64,000 nucleotides of DNA. Source: Paratinospora sagittata (taxonomy: Eukaryota > Streptophyta > Magnoliopsida > Ranunculales > Menispermaceae). The notes beneath the pieces were generated by a model, which did not search any database, was not told the DNA's origin, and saw only the letters and a program-made list of their open reading frames with translations. The translations under genes were made by a program, and so were the position numbers. Every line of letters starts with the position of its first letter. Position 1 is the stretch's first letter. Location: the NCBI GenBank assembly GCA_035771175.1, contig CM069594.1, positions 9,672,620-9,736,619 on the forward strand, in the 5' to 3' direction. This document shows, piece by piece, positions 34,333-44,819 of this stretch.

Positions 34333-35213
34333 ATATGTAAGATACAAAAAATTAAATAAATTGTAACAATTTTATAAATTTTACAATAAGATTAAATTAA
34401 TAAATGTAATTAAATATTATCAAAATAATTTAATAACAATATTAGTATTAATTAAAGATTAATGTTAAATCAAGGCTCGGTCCTTACTTTAGACTTTGGA
34501 CGCAGTTTGGTCAAGGAAACACGGAAGAGGCGCGGGGGAGAAAATGAACGCCCCCACGAACCTAATTAAGTATATCTACCGCAATGGATGGACACTGATG
34601 ATGTAATGGATATAATAAAGACAAAGGAAGGCAGCAAGCAATTCAGTTATAACTTATTATCGTAACATTATCTTTAAGGTTTTTATTTGTGTGACTTATA
34701 AATCAGGCTCAGCTACCGTTGCTATTGTGGATAGAAAAAATATTTGTAACTTTTTGTCCACTTTTATCCATCCCACTTTTGATAGAGACGTTATGGTTAT
34801 AGCAGTAGGCAAGTTTTATATGTTGGACAATTCAAGCTCCCTCCCAACAAAATAAATTGGTCATTTTATATATATATGCGCTTTCAGGGTTTTGCTATGA
34901 ACCTTTGCCACTTCTCTGTTTGGCTAATAATTAATTCCACATTGTCTTTTATTACCTTTGTAGAGCTATCCGTTCTTTGTGTCTATAATCTTTAGATAAT
35001 TCATGATCTTCTTAATAGAATGTACGAAGAACTATTGCAAGCAAAAATATTGCTTCCAAAATTTTCGTGGTTAACCAATAATCGGAAGTAAAGTCACAAT
35101 TTATAACCTCATCAAGTTGTTCTTTGCAATGGTCATGAACTCCACATTTTCTCTTCATGATTGTTAATTTTGCAAAATGGCAAAGATTTGTAAGATTGTT
35201 GCATCCTATATTG
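34333..35213. other. Intergenic DNA, no gene seen
   Basis: AT-rich with a small GC island at 34490-34570. No coding frame, motif or repeat boundary was identified. Confidence 0.5.
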
Positions 35214-35690
35214 TGTTGGAAAAATATTGAATGGACATTAAATTTGTAATGACCAAATATTTTAATTACATTTTAAATTTAAATTTAAATTTAAAAAATC
35301 GTTATACATTTTAATTAAATTTAAGTTCATAACATTTGCAACGTTAATGAAGACTATTTAATGCTCCTGATGAGAATGTTAAGAGCGCCACCCCCCTCTA
35401 CTAGTATAAAAAAAGGTGCCCCCTCACTTTTCTACACACTAATTCTCAAAGCTCTCATTTGTCTCTAGAATTCTCTTCTTCTAAATGATTTGTCTTTGGA
35501 ATTCTCTTCTTCTAAATGATTTGTCTCTTCTACACACAGGCCTTGATCCCATCATGTTCAACCTCTGCTCTGCTGTAATTTGGTTTATTTTTCAAACTCA
35601 TTCACTTGTTTTTGTTTGATATTTGAATTATAGTTGTTTATTTAATATCATTTCAATTCTTATTTGTTTGTCCTTATATTATTTCTAACA
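35214..35690 (+). mobile_element. Short solo LTR, copia type (477 bp), TSD TATTG
   Basis: Begins TGTTGGAA and ends TTCTAACA, the short inverted ends typical of Ty1/copia LTRs. TATTG at 35209-35213 and 35691-35695 is a perfect target duplication. A TATA box TATAAAAAAA at 35405-35414 and a following pyrimidine-rich leader place transcription on the + strand. A 31-bp segment ('ttctcttcttctaaatgatt') is duplicated at about 35472-35525. Confidence 0.9.
35405..35414 (+). promoter_or_regulatory. TATA box of the copia solo LTR
   Basis: TATAAAAAAA mid-LTR, followed about 30 bases later by the pyrimidine-rich start of the R region. It may still fire, but nothing downstream is intact. Confidence 0.6.
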
Positions 35691-36007
35691 TATTGAAGCA
35701 ATAATTGTTTCAAAAATGTCCATATTCTAGGTTATGACTTGGTGAACCAAGGAATCTAAGAACACCCTAATAGAAGGAAACCCTTCCCTATATACTATAA
35801 CAAAGCCATGCTTGCAAGGAAACATTTCCCTTCCGTCTCCTTTCTTCCCTTGCATCCTCCTTGCTTCCTCTATATGATTTCTACCTGCATTTAACTTCTT
35901 GCTAATCCTTTTTTTTCCTTGCTTTCTTGATCTTTTTCTTTTCGTTTCCTCCTCTTACTTTTTTTCTCTCATTTCCCTTTTTCCTATTCTTTCGGATCCC
36001 TATTACC

Positions 36008-38100
36008 ATGGTTGGGGATTTTCGGGAGGTTCATCTTCACAAGGATGGAGGTGATATCTCTTCATCTACCACTTCATTCCGAGCTAGGAATAAGATGTTC
36101 GAATTGGTTTCCTCAAGGGATAATGGTATGATATCGATAGTTGAAACCACTCCTGTCAAAACCTTCACCGTTTCTTTTGAACGAGGAACTGGAGAGTGAC
36201 TTCTCAACCAGGTGAGCAAAGCAACAAAGGGTATAGATTCCTGTAGGTACAAGGCGTCTTTTAGAGGTGCGGCGGAAGTGGTCATTGTTGAATTGCTTCT
36301 TAACGACTGTGGGTGGGTTTTGAAGGTGTCCAAGGTCAAAGGTGGCAGGATGAGGGCTGTTTTCATTCCGAACGACTCAAATAGGAAAGGATAGAACAAC
36401 TTTGAAGATGCGCTACATAGGTGCTTATCTTTTTGCCCCAACCGAAACCACGTTTCAGCCTCACCATCTCCTTCTACTATATGTAACTGGAACTTGGCGT
36501 TGGTTTTGTTCCGGCTCCCACTCTGTGGTTTGGTAGAGGGATGTTGTGATAGAGCTCAGTAACATTGCTGGGCATTTCATCACGTTAGCATACATGGGTG
36601 ATGATCATGCCATGATCTAGTGTTCAGATGAAGATGAGAATCTGTGTATTCTTTTGCATTTCAAGCTCCCCTATTTTTCAGTCTCTAAATGGACATCCTC
36701 TAGTCAATGGGAGAAGAGGAAGATTATATGTCGTAATGGTTGGATTGGGATTGAAAGCCTTCCTATTGATCAATGGACGCTAGAGATGTTTTAGACGGTT
36801 GGGAACCCTTGCGGTGCTCTTGTTCAAATTATGGACGAAACCATTCAGAAGAACTTCCTTCGTTTCCCTAAGATATGGATCAAATATCTCTCTGATGGTT
36901 TTATCCTGAAGTTTATTCAAGTGACGGTGGGGAGTTTGTTGGTCGAAATCAAGCTTTTTTGGCTTGAGGATGGTCGGAGTTTAGCTCGGCACGTGAATCA
37001 GCTGCATGCAGAGAAGTCAGTGGGGGTGGCCACTCCAATGCACGTTGTTGGTCCAAATTAGGATGGCAACACGTTTCAATGAAAATCAAGGGCTTGGAAC
37101 GTGCCACATCGCGAGAAAAGTTCTAAGATGTTGGACAGAGAAGATTCAACAGTAGAAAGGGTAGAGGCGTGACCAGGAATGGATTCAAATTATTCCAAAT
37201 GGGTCCAGGTTTTCAGCGGATGTTAGCAAAGGGGAAGTGGGTCAAGCTTCAAATGTTCATCTTGGCCCAAAAGAAAAAGGGCCTTATTAATACAGGATTT
37301 TCCACCTCTAATGGACATTCGATGGGGCCATAGGTGAGTAAATTTGGGCCTTCTTTCACAGCTCGAGGTGTTGCTGGGTCTGAATCCAAATCCAAGGTGT
37401 CAGAAACTCAACTATCCAAATGTGTGTGCGGGGAGAACAAGAGAGTTTTTAACATTAGTGATGGTGGTTGTGTGGTGGAGGAGATGCACTCTCAGGGTCT
37501 GGCTAGTAGAGTCGAGGGTGGATTAGCCTCTTTCCTCTCCAATGGTTTTAAGACGGGTGCGATTTGCTCTTCTGGTGATAGAGAAGAGATGGGTCAAACA
37601 CAAGAGGCCTTAAATGCTCAAAACGCAGCTTGCTAAAGAAACGGGTCGCAATCACCAAGGAGAGAAAAAAATTTGCTCATGGAAGGGGTGAGGTGTATAG
37701 AGTTGATGATGGGTACATCACCGGCGAAGCTGATAGGGTAGAGGGATTATCTTCATCTAGGGATGACCTCGGCGTGGATGGTGGTGGGTTCCAGTGGGAG
37801 CAGGAGATGAATGACTTGAATCTGGGGTTGCGTTGGAACAAGTACATCCAAACACCTCTCCTTCCATTTCAAATCGTGGGCACTCTAATTCATCTTCTCG
37901 TAACCTCATGTGTTCCTTTCACAATAAATCTTATGCTCACAACCCAAATCCTCCCATATACAACCCGTTGAGGGATAAATTACCCTCAGTATCCCCGATC
38001 CAAGGTCTATGTCCCACTATGGTAGCCATTGAATCACATCCCAATGCCAATGAGGATAATGTCCCGGTGAGGGTGAGTATTAAGAAAAAGAGCTACGTTT
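36008..38100 (+). pseudogene. LINE ORF1-like protein (DUF4283 type), broken
   Basis: From ATG 36008 one frame runs MVGDFREVHLHKDGGD ... FELVSSRDNGMISIVE, a TGA at 36197 (a Trp codon changed), then KATKGIDSCRYKASFRGAAE and FIPNDSNRKG to a TAG at 36392. Later frames give GWIGIESLPIDQWTLEMF (36740-36790) and KIWIKYLSDGFILKFIQV (36831-37061), the 'GW..+..LP...W' and charged-strand pattern of plant ORF1/DUF4283 proteins, which bind RNA for the element. The C-terminal half (37334-37971) is Ser/Gly-rich with no domain. A pyrimidine-rich stretch at 35930-36000 precedes it. The RT/endonuclease ORF2 is missing apart from a C-terminal piece at 42613. Confidence 0.65.
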
Positions 38101-38139
38101 TTTTTGTGAAACGTTTTCCAATATTAGACAACCTATGAA

Positions 38140-39979
38140 TAATTCAATCTATTTCTCACTGTGCTTAAAATCAAGATCCTTTTTCTCATGTAATAGTAGA
38201 CCTTACGTATTCTCACGTACCTAACTATGACACGATGTCATACATCATCTTGAGGGTGAATGCATAAAGTAAGGGGGAGTCTCCATGCAAGGGAGAGCTT
38301 CACTACTCTACTCATTACGAGGGCTGATCTTAGTCCCTCTTTCTTCACTTTTTGATGATATCAAAAGAAGGAGAAGAAAAATAGAGAAAAATAAGGGTAG
38401 AGAAGAAAATTATTAAGGAAAAATAGTTCAAGGGAAAACCTTTTTGCTTAATGTGCTTAATTTTTCTATTTGTTTGTTATCATCAAAAAATGGGAGATTG
38501 TTAACTTATATGGTTCATCCTTAGCACATCCCTAAAGTACACTTGATGAAGTATATTTTGATGATTACAAACAAAGTATTTTTCGGTGTTAACAAACGTT
38601 TTTCAAGAACTTATCTCTGCACCAAAGGAAAAACGAAAAGCCAAGGAACGACTCGATCAAGAAACTCAAAGCTTACATCCAACGATCAAGCTCGTTTCAA
38701 CTAACGGACTTCAACGATCACATCATGATTTCAAGATCACTTCTCATGAACGTTTCGATCAAGTTTCAAGACTATATCTCTCGATAAACGTTCAAGTCAT
38801 TCAACTCCGAATTACTCTTATTGAAAATCTCATAATGAAGAGTTGGATTTAATGGTAATGAGAAAAGAGAAATACACAAAATATTTAAGGTATATCTTTT
38901 TTTAATCGTTATTGCTCAAAATGTTTTTCAAAACCATGCATATATCATTTTCATATGTTTTCTAAATCTGCATGTTTTAATGTCTTAACTATATTTCAAG
39001 AAATTTAATATTATTTATTTAATTTAAAATATACCGAGTTTTTATTCGCATTTATCAAATATTTTATCGCGAGTCAAAACTGTTTTCAAAGAGTCTTTTA
39101 GGACGCTAATGAAATAGTAGCGCTCTCCTGAACTTGTTAAGTCAGGACACTGATAGGTCATTAGGACGTTGATAACGTTCAAGGTTGAATTGAACTAAAT
39201 AATCAGGACGCTTACTTGTATAGTAGCGGCCTCCTCTATTAGTCAACCTTTGAAGTTGCCAGGAAGCTGACTCAGCATCAGCTCACTGAAAAATCTCTTT
39301 AAGTTCTTCAAAGAATGTGTCTTTGAGGAAGCTAATGGTTATAAGTTGATTAAACTATCAGGACGCTTACTGGATAGGAGCACCCTCACTTTTGGAAATC
39401 AACTGAATAACTTTCAGGTCGCTGATTGTCCGTCAGCGTGTTTTTAAATGTCTTAACTTGCAGGACGCTTACATAGTAGTAGCACCCTCATGTTATATTT
39501 TTTATCCAGTAAAAGGAACATGGATTTCTCCTTATCCCGAAAAAAAGAAATATGGTTCTTCTTTATCCAATAAAAGGAACATGGGTTTCTCCTCATCCCG
39601 GAAAAAGGAAATTTGGTTCTTCTTTAGCTAGTAAAAGGATCATGGGTGTTTCCTAATCCCGGAAAAAGGAAAATGGTTCATCCTTAGCTCTTGAAAGGAT
39701 AGGTTTGCCTTTAACCTGAAAAAGGGAAGTTGTAACGGTTTGGTTCTTACATGTAAGAGAATCAGTTAGTAAACTGAGAAATTTCTAATCGGGAGATTAG
39801 GTAGTGGACGTAGGCTTGGCCGAACCACTATAAATCTGTGTGTCAAACTTTTACATTTTAGTATGTGTTCTAATTTGCATCATATTTCAATTAACTTATG
39901 TAAATCACCTAAGTTATTGGAAGACCTTTTTAAAACTGACCATTGCACCCAATTGACCCCCCTCTTGGGTGGACCAACA
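38140..39979 (+). mobile_element. 3' end of a SIRE-like copia element with its LTR
   Basis: Non-coding 3' region ending in a polypurine tract AAAAAATGGGAGAT (about 38485-38498), then an LTR from TGTTAACTTATATGG at 38499 to about 39979 (GGACCAACA). The 'caaaaagaaggagaag' and 'acccccctcttgg' segments are typical of SIRE/Maximus ends, a judgement from memory. There is no pol here. The left junction to LINE sequence is near 38100-38140 and the right junction to a Gypsy fragment near 39980. Both LTR ends are approximate. Confidence 0.6.
39100..39730. repeat. Two repeat series inside the copia LTR
   Basis: Four spaced copies of 'aggacgct(aat/tac)...agtagc..cctc' at about 39100, 39208, 39360 and 39463. 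Then come about 3.5 tandem units of 61 bp starting 'aaaaggaacatggg' at 39511, 39572, 39633 and about 39693. Confidence 0.8.
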
Positions 39980-42612
39980 CCCATACCTTGAACAACAAGT
40001 GTATCAACACATGGCCTGTCTTGTTGCAGCTTGGTGATCATCTCACGGAGTTGAGCATTCTGATGCTACTGGATAGCAAACATTTTCTCATGCCTCTTAA
40101 GCCTATCATGATCGCTAGGGTCCATTGCTAACCATGATTTACCCTTCTTCAGAAAACTAAAATTTCAATGGGCAAAAATGCATCAAGCAGGGTAGCATAC
40201 AATGGATAACATTAATCATAATCTAACTACCCATATAATCAAACATAACATTATAAGGCTTTTATTTTTCTTAAAGTTTTTATAACCTAACCATAGGTAT
40301 CCTAAACTTCAAAGGCTCTCTGATCCCAAAACCGTCGTGACCCCTATTCGAGTAACGTTACGACAGGCACAGTACCCCAAATAATGCCACAACACGACAA
40401 AATCTGAGGCACCGATAAGCCTCTATGCGGAAAGTACCTAATAACTCAATACACAACCTGTATATGAACAAGATAACTGAACCAAAATAAATATTACATC
40501 ATCATCAAAATATATAATGACATATATCGAAAATAATTATCATAAAGTTCAAAATCCTCAAATAACAACGTAGAACTCAAAATAATAGTCCATCATCCAA
40601 TTGTTTATCATATACAGTCCAAACAAACCATAACTATCTATGTATTATATACATAAGTACTTGTGATAGTTATATACAGTTTCAAAAGAACAAAACATCT
40701 GAAACTAAACCCAAGTATCCCCAAAATATACAAACAACACCTACGTTCAAAAAGAATAAGAGGAAAACCACTCAGACTTTAAGCCTTGCCCTTTCCTTTC
40801 TGATCTGAACTTGAGAAAATTAGGAAAAAAATAGGATGAGCTCTACTAGCTCAATGAATATTTTTCACAATAATCTCCACATATGCATTTATATAAAACA
40901 TATATGATATTTGAAATCTCATTCATAAACCAAATGCATCAAGGAAAAATCATAATATACATGATTCCAAACTAAACATATGATTTATGCATCATTTCCA
41001 CAAGAATCAAATATGTAAACACTTTATCAAGAAATCGTGACAGAATAACACATGTCTTTGCTTTCCCCATTAGCCAATAGGTTTAGACCGGTGCATTACC
41101 CATAACTAATCCTCCTACCCTTCCATTCTTCAATACTTCGGAAAGTCCTTTTTACGGAGTACCAATCCAAACACTCCGGCAGCACGTTTCCCTGAAGAAC
41201 AAGTAAGTAGAAAGACAAACAATGCCAAGGTATTTAATCCAAAATACCCAAGGCAATACCAATGCATAAATTACATGCTCATGTTCTTAAAACACAATGC
41301 ACAATATATAATAAGACGCACACCATTCAACAATGCAATTTCATATAAATACAATGCTATAAATGGAGAAATAAGGTGAGAAATACTCACAACAGTCCAA
41401 TAGCCAATTAAACAAGTCAATTATATCCCAATTGGCCAATCAACTCACATAAACCTGAAATGAATTATATATATACACCCAATGATCAATTTCAAGTCAA
41501 TTATGTCTAAATACATAATTACTAACTCAAAACACATCTAATCCACACCAATTTAGATTGGAAACTCCTACTAACACAATTCAATCCAATTGCCTTGAAA
41601 GCCCCAAATTGGATAAATCTCTAAATGGTCAATTTGAACTAAACATTATGCTACACCATGGAATTCATCAAATTGGCTCCATACTTTATCAAAGTATGCC
41701 ATAAACATCAACATAGCTCACATACACATCATTTATACACCTAAATCATAATAAATTCCATTAAAGTCTACATACATGCTAAACTCATCAATAAAATGGA
41801 AACTCACCATTAAAACATGTATAAACACTTCCATTAATGGAATCCACGTTCAAAATTGGTAGGGTAGGGTTTGAAATTTCGAAACCCTAACTTAACCCCA
41901 ATTTACAACTCATGCATGTGATTAAAACACTACACAACAGCTGAAAATCAACCCACTACGCATAACTAGAAGGAAAATGGGGAAGAAATATTACCTTGGG
42001 AGCAAAATCCACCAACCCTAGCTCCCAATCACCCAATATCCTCAATTTCTTCCTTCTCTCTAGTTTCTCCTCTTCATCTAGCTGCAAATGTTGCAAATGA
42101 AGAAGAAAAAATGAGAAATTTGCTTATATACAAATGTTGAGCCCACTTACAGATTTAAAAAAAAAATTGCACAATCGCGAGGAGTGCGCTTCTCAACTCA
42201 AAACTTAAAAAAACAAATCTCGCCCGGTTTCAGAGGAACACGCTTCCCCTTTAAGGAGTGCATTTTTCCCATTCCTAGAAAAATCCTAATTTCAATTTTG
42301 TGCAAGAAGCACGCTTCTCCATTCAAGGAGCTCGCTTCTCCAAAGACTAAAAACTTCATCTCTCGGTTTTACGCAAGGAGCACGTTTCTCCCTTTAAGGA
42401 GCATGATTTTGCTATCCAGAAACTAAACATGACATGTCTAAGTATATTTCCACTTACACATTTATACTAGCAACATAGTAAACATGAAAATACACATAAA
42501 TACTTTGAATACACACAAAAAACAAGTATTATACACATTAAATACATACACAAGATCTAGAGTCGGGCATTCTACTTCATCATGACATCATATATGAAAG
42601 TGGGTCATTACA
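39980..42612 (-). mobile_element. 5' fragment of a Gypsy element: gag start, primer site and LTR
   Basis: Minus strand. The LTR runs 42612 down to 40333 (+ ends 'cgtcgtgacc' and GGGTCATTACA). The primer site TGGGATCAGAGAGCC at 40314-40328 has one change from the tRNA-iMet type. A gag beginning follows with DHDRLKRHEKMFAI and QNAQLREMITKLQQDRP (40010-40140), a coiled coil like that of the Tekay gag start. The rest of the element is missing at the copia junction. Its right flank at 42613 is LINE sequence. Confidence 0.75.
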
Positions 42613-43180
42613 AAAGGATTTCCAAGATCATCTTTTCTTTGATTGCGCCTTCGCCAATCTTATTTGGAAAAGTATTGCCAAGGAATATTGCTTTCAAGTC
42701 ATGGGGAATGACAAGAATTGGAGAAGCATTAGTTAGCGCATTCTCAATGTTTTTGGTAACTCAATAGAAGGAAGGGTGGTGAAGTTGGCTTTTGCGACTT
42801 CGATATATCACATTTGGTGGGAAAGGAACTTGTGGAAACTTAATCTCAAGGCCAGGTCTTTCGAAGCTATCTTAAAGGAAATCAAATCGGAAGTTCAAAC
42901 TTGCATTCCACAACTTTCTTATGATATCTAGATCTCTTCTATTGCGGTCCACATTTTCCAAGCTTGGCAAATTCAATCTAGCATTCCACAACTTTCTTAT
43001 GATATCTAGATCTCTTCTATTGCGGTCCACATTTTCCAAGCTTGGCAAATTCAATCTAGTCCTCCCTCTTGATGAAACTGTGTGATTAGGCTATGTTTCT
43101 TTACAGTCCTTGCGTTGGGTGTGTTCCCTTTTGGGTGTGGCCTACAAGGCCTTGTATCAGTTATCTTTTAAAAAAATATT
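42613..43180 (+). pseudogene. LINE ORF2 C-terminal remnant (zf-RVT region)
   Basis: Reads HLFFDCAFANLIWKSIAKEY, the conserved zinc-binding zf-RVT block at the end of plant LINE reverse transcriptases, then KLAFATSIYHIWWERNLWK and LKEIKSEVQTCIPQL, with stops. A perfect 78-bp duplication follows, and the stretch ends in 'ggccttgtatcagttatc' and an A-rich run at about 43170, the LINE 3' end. Same strand as the ORF1 remnant, so both may belong to one element split by insertions and deletion of most of ORF2. Confidence 0.7.
42903..43058. repeat. Perfect 78-bp tandem duplication
   Basis: 42903-42980 and 42981-43058 are identical, within the LINE C-terminal region. The length is 26 codons, so the reading frame is kept. 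Zero divergence in an otherwise decayed element points to a recent event. Confidence 0.97.
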
Positions 43181-43759
43181 AATTTTAGTTATAAACAGAT
43201 AAATATAAAGAAAATTATGAAAAATATAAACTCAAGAAGGGTAAATTAGCGAATTTCACATAAAGTGAATTTAAAAGTAGGAGATATATGGAGAAGAAAG
43301 GACTCGTTCAATTACTATTTTAGTTGTATAACTAGATTTTAAAATAAATTATAATTATAATATTTATAAGGTCAATTTTGAAATATTAGTAAAAAAATGA
43401 TCCCATCTACGTGACCTCTATTCAACTATTTGTATCGACAATATTTAAAAAAAATTAATTATTCAATGTAATTGTTATATAATAAATAATTATTTAAAGT
43501 TGAATTCAATTATTAATTTTATGTGTATAAATATTATATAAATTAAATACAAATATTTTTATAAAAAAGTATATACTCCTATAATAAAAGTTAAGATTTT
43601 AAATAACAAAAAAAATTATCTCTTAAATGAAATTTTTATTTCAAATTAAAATAAGATGTTACAGTATCCAAACAACATATTTAAAATAAGGTATTTAAAA
43701 TATTTTTCTATTAAAATAAAGTTTAAGAATTCATATTTATTATTTTTAATAGTAGAGTA
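43181..43759. other. AT-rich intergenic DNA, no gene seen
   Basis: Only A/T-rich low-complexity sequence; no open frame, repeat ends or motifs were recognised. Confidence 0.6.
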
Positions 43760-43952
43760 ATCACAAGCTATCTACGGGTGACTAAGTCAAAAACTTAATA
43801 AGGCATCTTTCCCTGACCATGTAGTGGGGTTCGAAACTGTGAGAGTTTATTTCTTATAATAAGTTGGGACAGTTCCTACCTGGAATTGGAGTTTCCCCGG
43901 CATCCGGTTAAAAGCGAACGTGGTAAAAAAAAATAAAAATAAAAAAGAAAAG
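43760..43952 (+). mobile_element. Candidate tRNA-derived SINE
   Basis: An A-box-like TGACTAAGTCA at 43779-43789 and a B-box GGTTCGAAACT at 43828-43838, about 49 bases apart, form a Pol III promoter layout. A short unique body and an A-rich tail at about 43924-43952 follow. I could not identify a clear target duplication. The family is unknown. Confidence 0.5.
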
Positions 43953-44389
43953 TCAAATTGATTATTACATTCTTTGACTTAATTCCTTTTCATCGAGTCA
44001 TCATCAATATCTCCTTGCGCTTGGATACGATGTTGGGACACTTGGCGTTAATGTTCTCCCGCGGCTTGCCCTGTGTTTCCTTGACCAAATTGCGTCTGGG
44101 TTCGTCTAAACTAGGACCGGACCGATCAAACTCGCGCTCTGCCTTTCTTTTCACTCTTTTGTCTTATATCCTGTGATCTTCATTCCCTCAGAAAAAAAAA
44201 AAAAAAAAAAAAACAAGTTATCTTCATATATAGAATTAAATTTCAAGCCAAATCATTCTAAACTGTGTATTCAAGAATTATTTGATTGTAAAATAATACA
44301 GGTAATTGCATTTTTTTCAAGTTATAAATAATATTAAAAGACAAAGTAGACGCCTCATGCTACGCGTCTTCTATGTCAAGTGGGACGTC
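43953..44389. other. Intergenic DNA with a 22-base poly(A) run
   Basis: A poly(A) tract at about 44191-44212 follows about 230 bases of ordinary composition and could be the tail of another retroposed sequence; nothing in it is recognisable. Confidence 0.4.
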
Positions 44390-44819
44390 ATAGTAGCCAC
44401 CAGCCAGCCTCGTTTGACCCAAGGACCACTGAAACCAACTACAACTTGCAACGTGTCCATAAATCCTACGTGTAATTAAAAGAAAGAAAAGAATGCAAAT
44501 GCTAATTAGAGGAAGAAAAGTGTAATTGAGTTGTACTGTTTATAAGAACAACATTTTCCTTAAAAGGAAGTACATCGTAAGGAATACATCGTAAGGAAGA
44601 CCACTTTTTGAAAATTCAATTCAACACCTTAACCAAAAATTTATAACATTTATTTATTAGAATACTCATTGATTCCGATATCCTCCTAAGAATATTTAAC
44701 CCATCCCTTGTGTCCCCATCTCTATCTCTATATTTTGCATTCCAATATCCATTTCTCCCATCATTTTTGTGTCCTTAATTAGTCACATAAGGAAAGCAAA
44801 AAAAAAAAAAAAAAGTTAT
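44390..44819 (+). promoter_or_regulatory. Upstream region of the pseudogene, duplicated from the intact gene
   Basis: Shares 'agccaccagccagcc', 'tttgaaaattcaattcaa' and 'ccgatatc.tcctaa' with the upstream of the intact gene on the opposite strand (8470-8830). The TATA box of the intact copy is not clearly kept here. Confidence 0.6.

Noticed and set aside
35927..36007. Upstream extension of the LINE ORF1 starting with a Phe-rich leader
   Set aside because: The 27 added residues come from a pyrimidine-rich tract; the ATG at 36008 is in better sequence context and begins the normal text.
42872..43054. ORF with a duplicated NLPSLENVDRNRRDLDI peptide, looking like a repeat protein
   Set aside because: It is the antisense shadow of the perfect 78-bp duplication in the LINE remnant.
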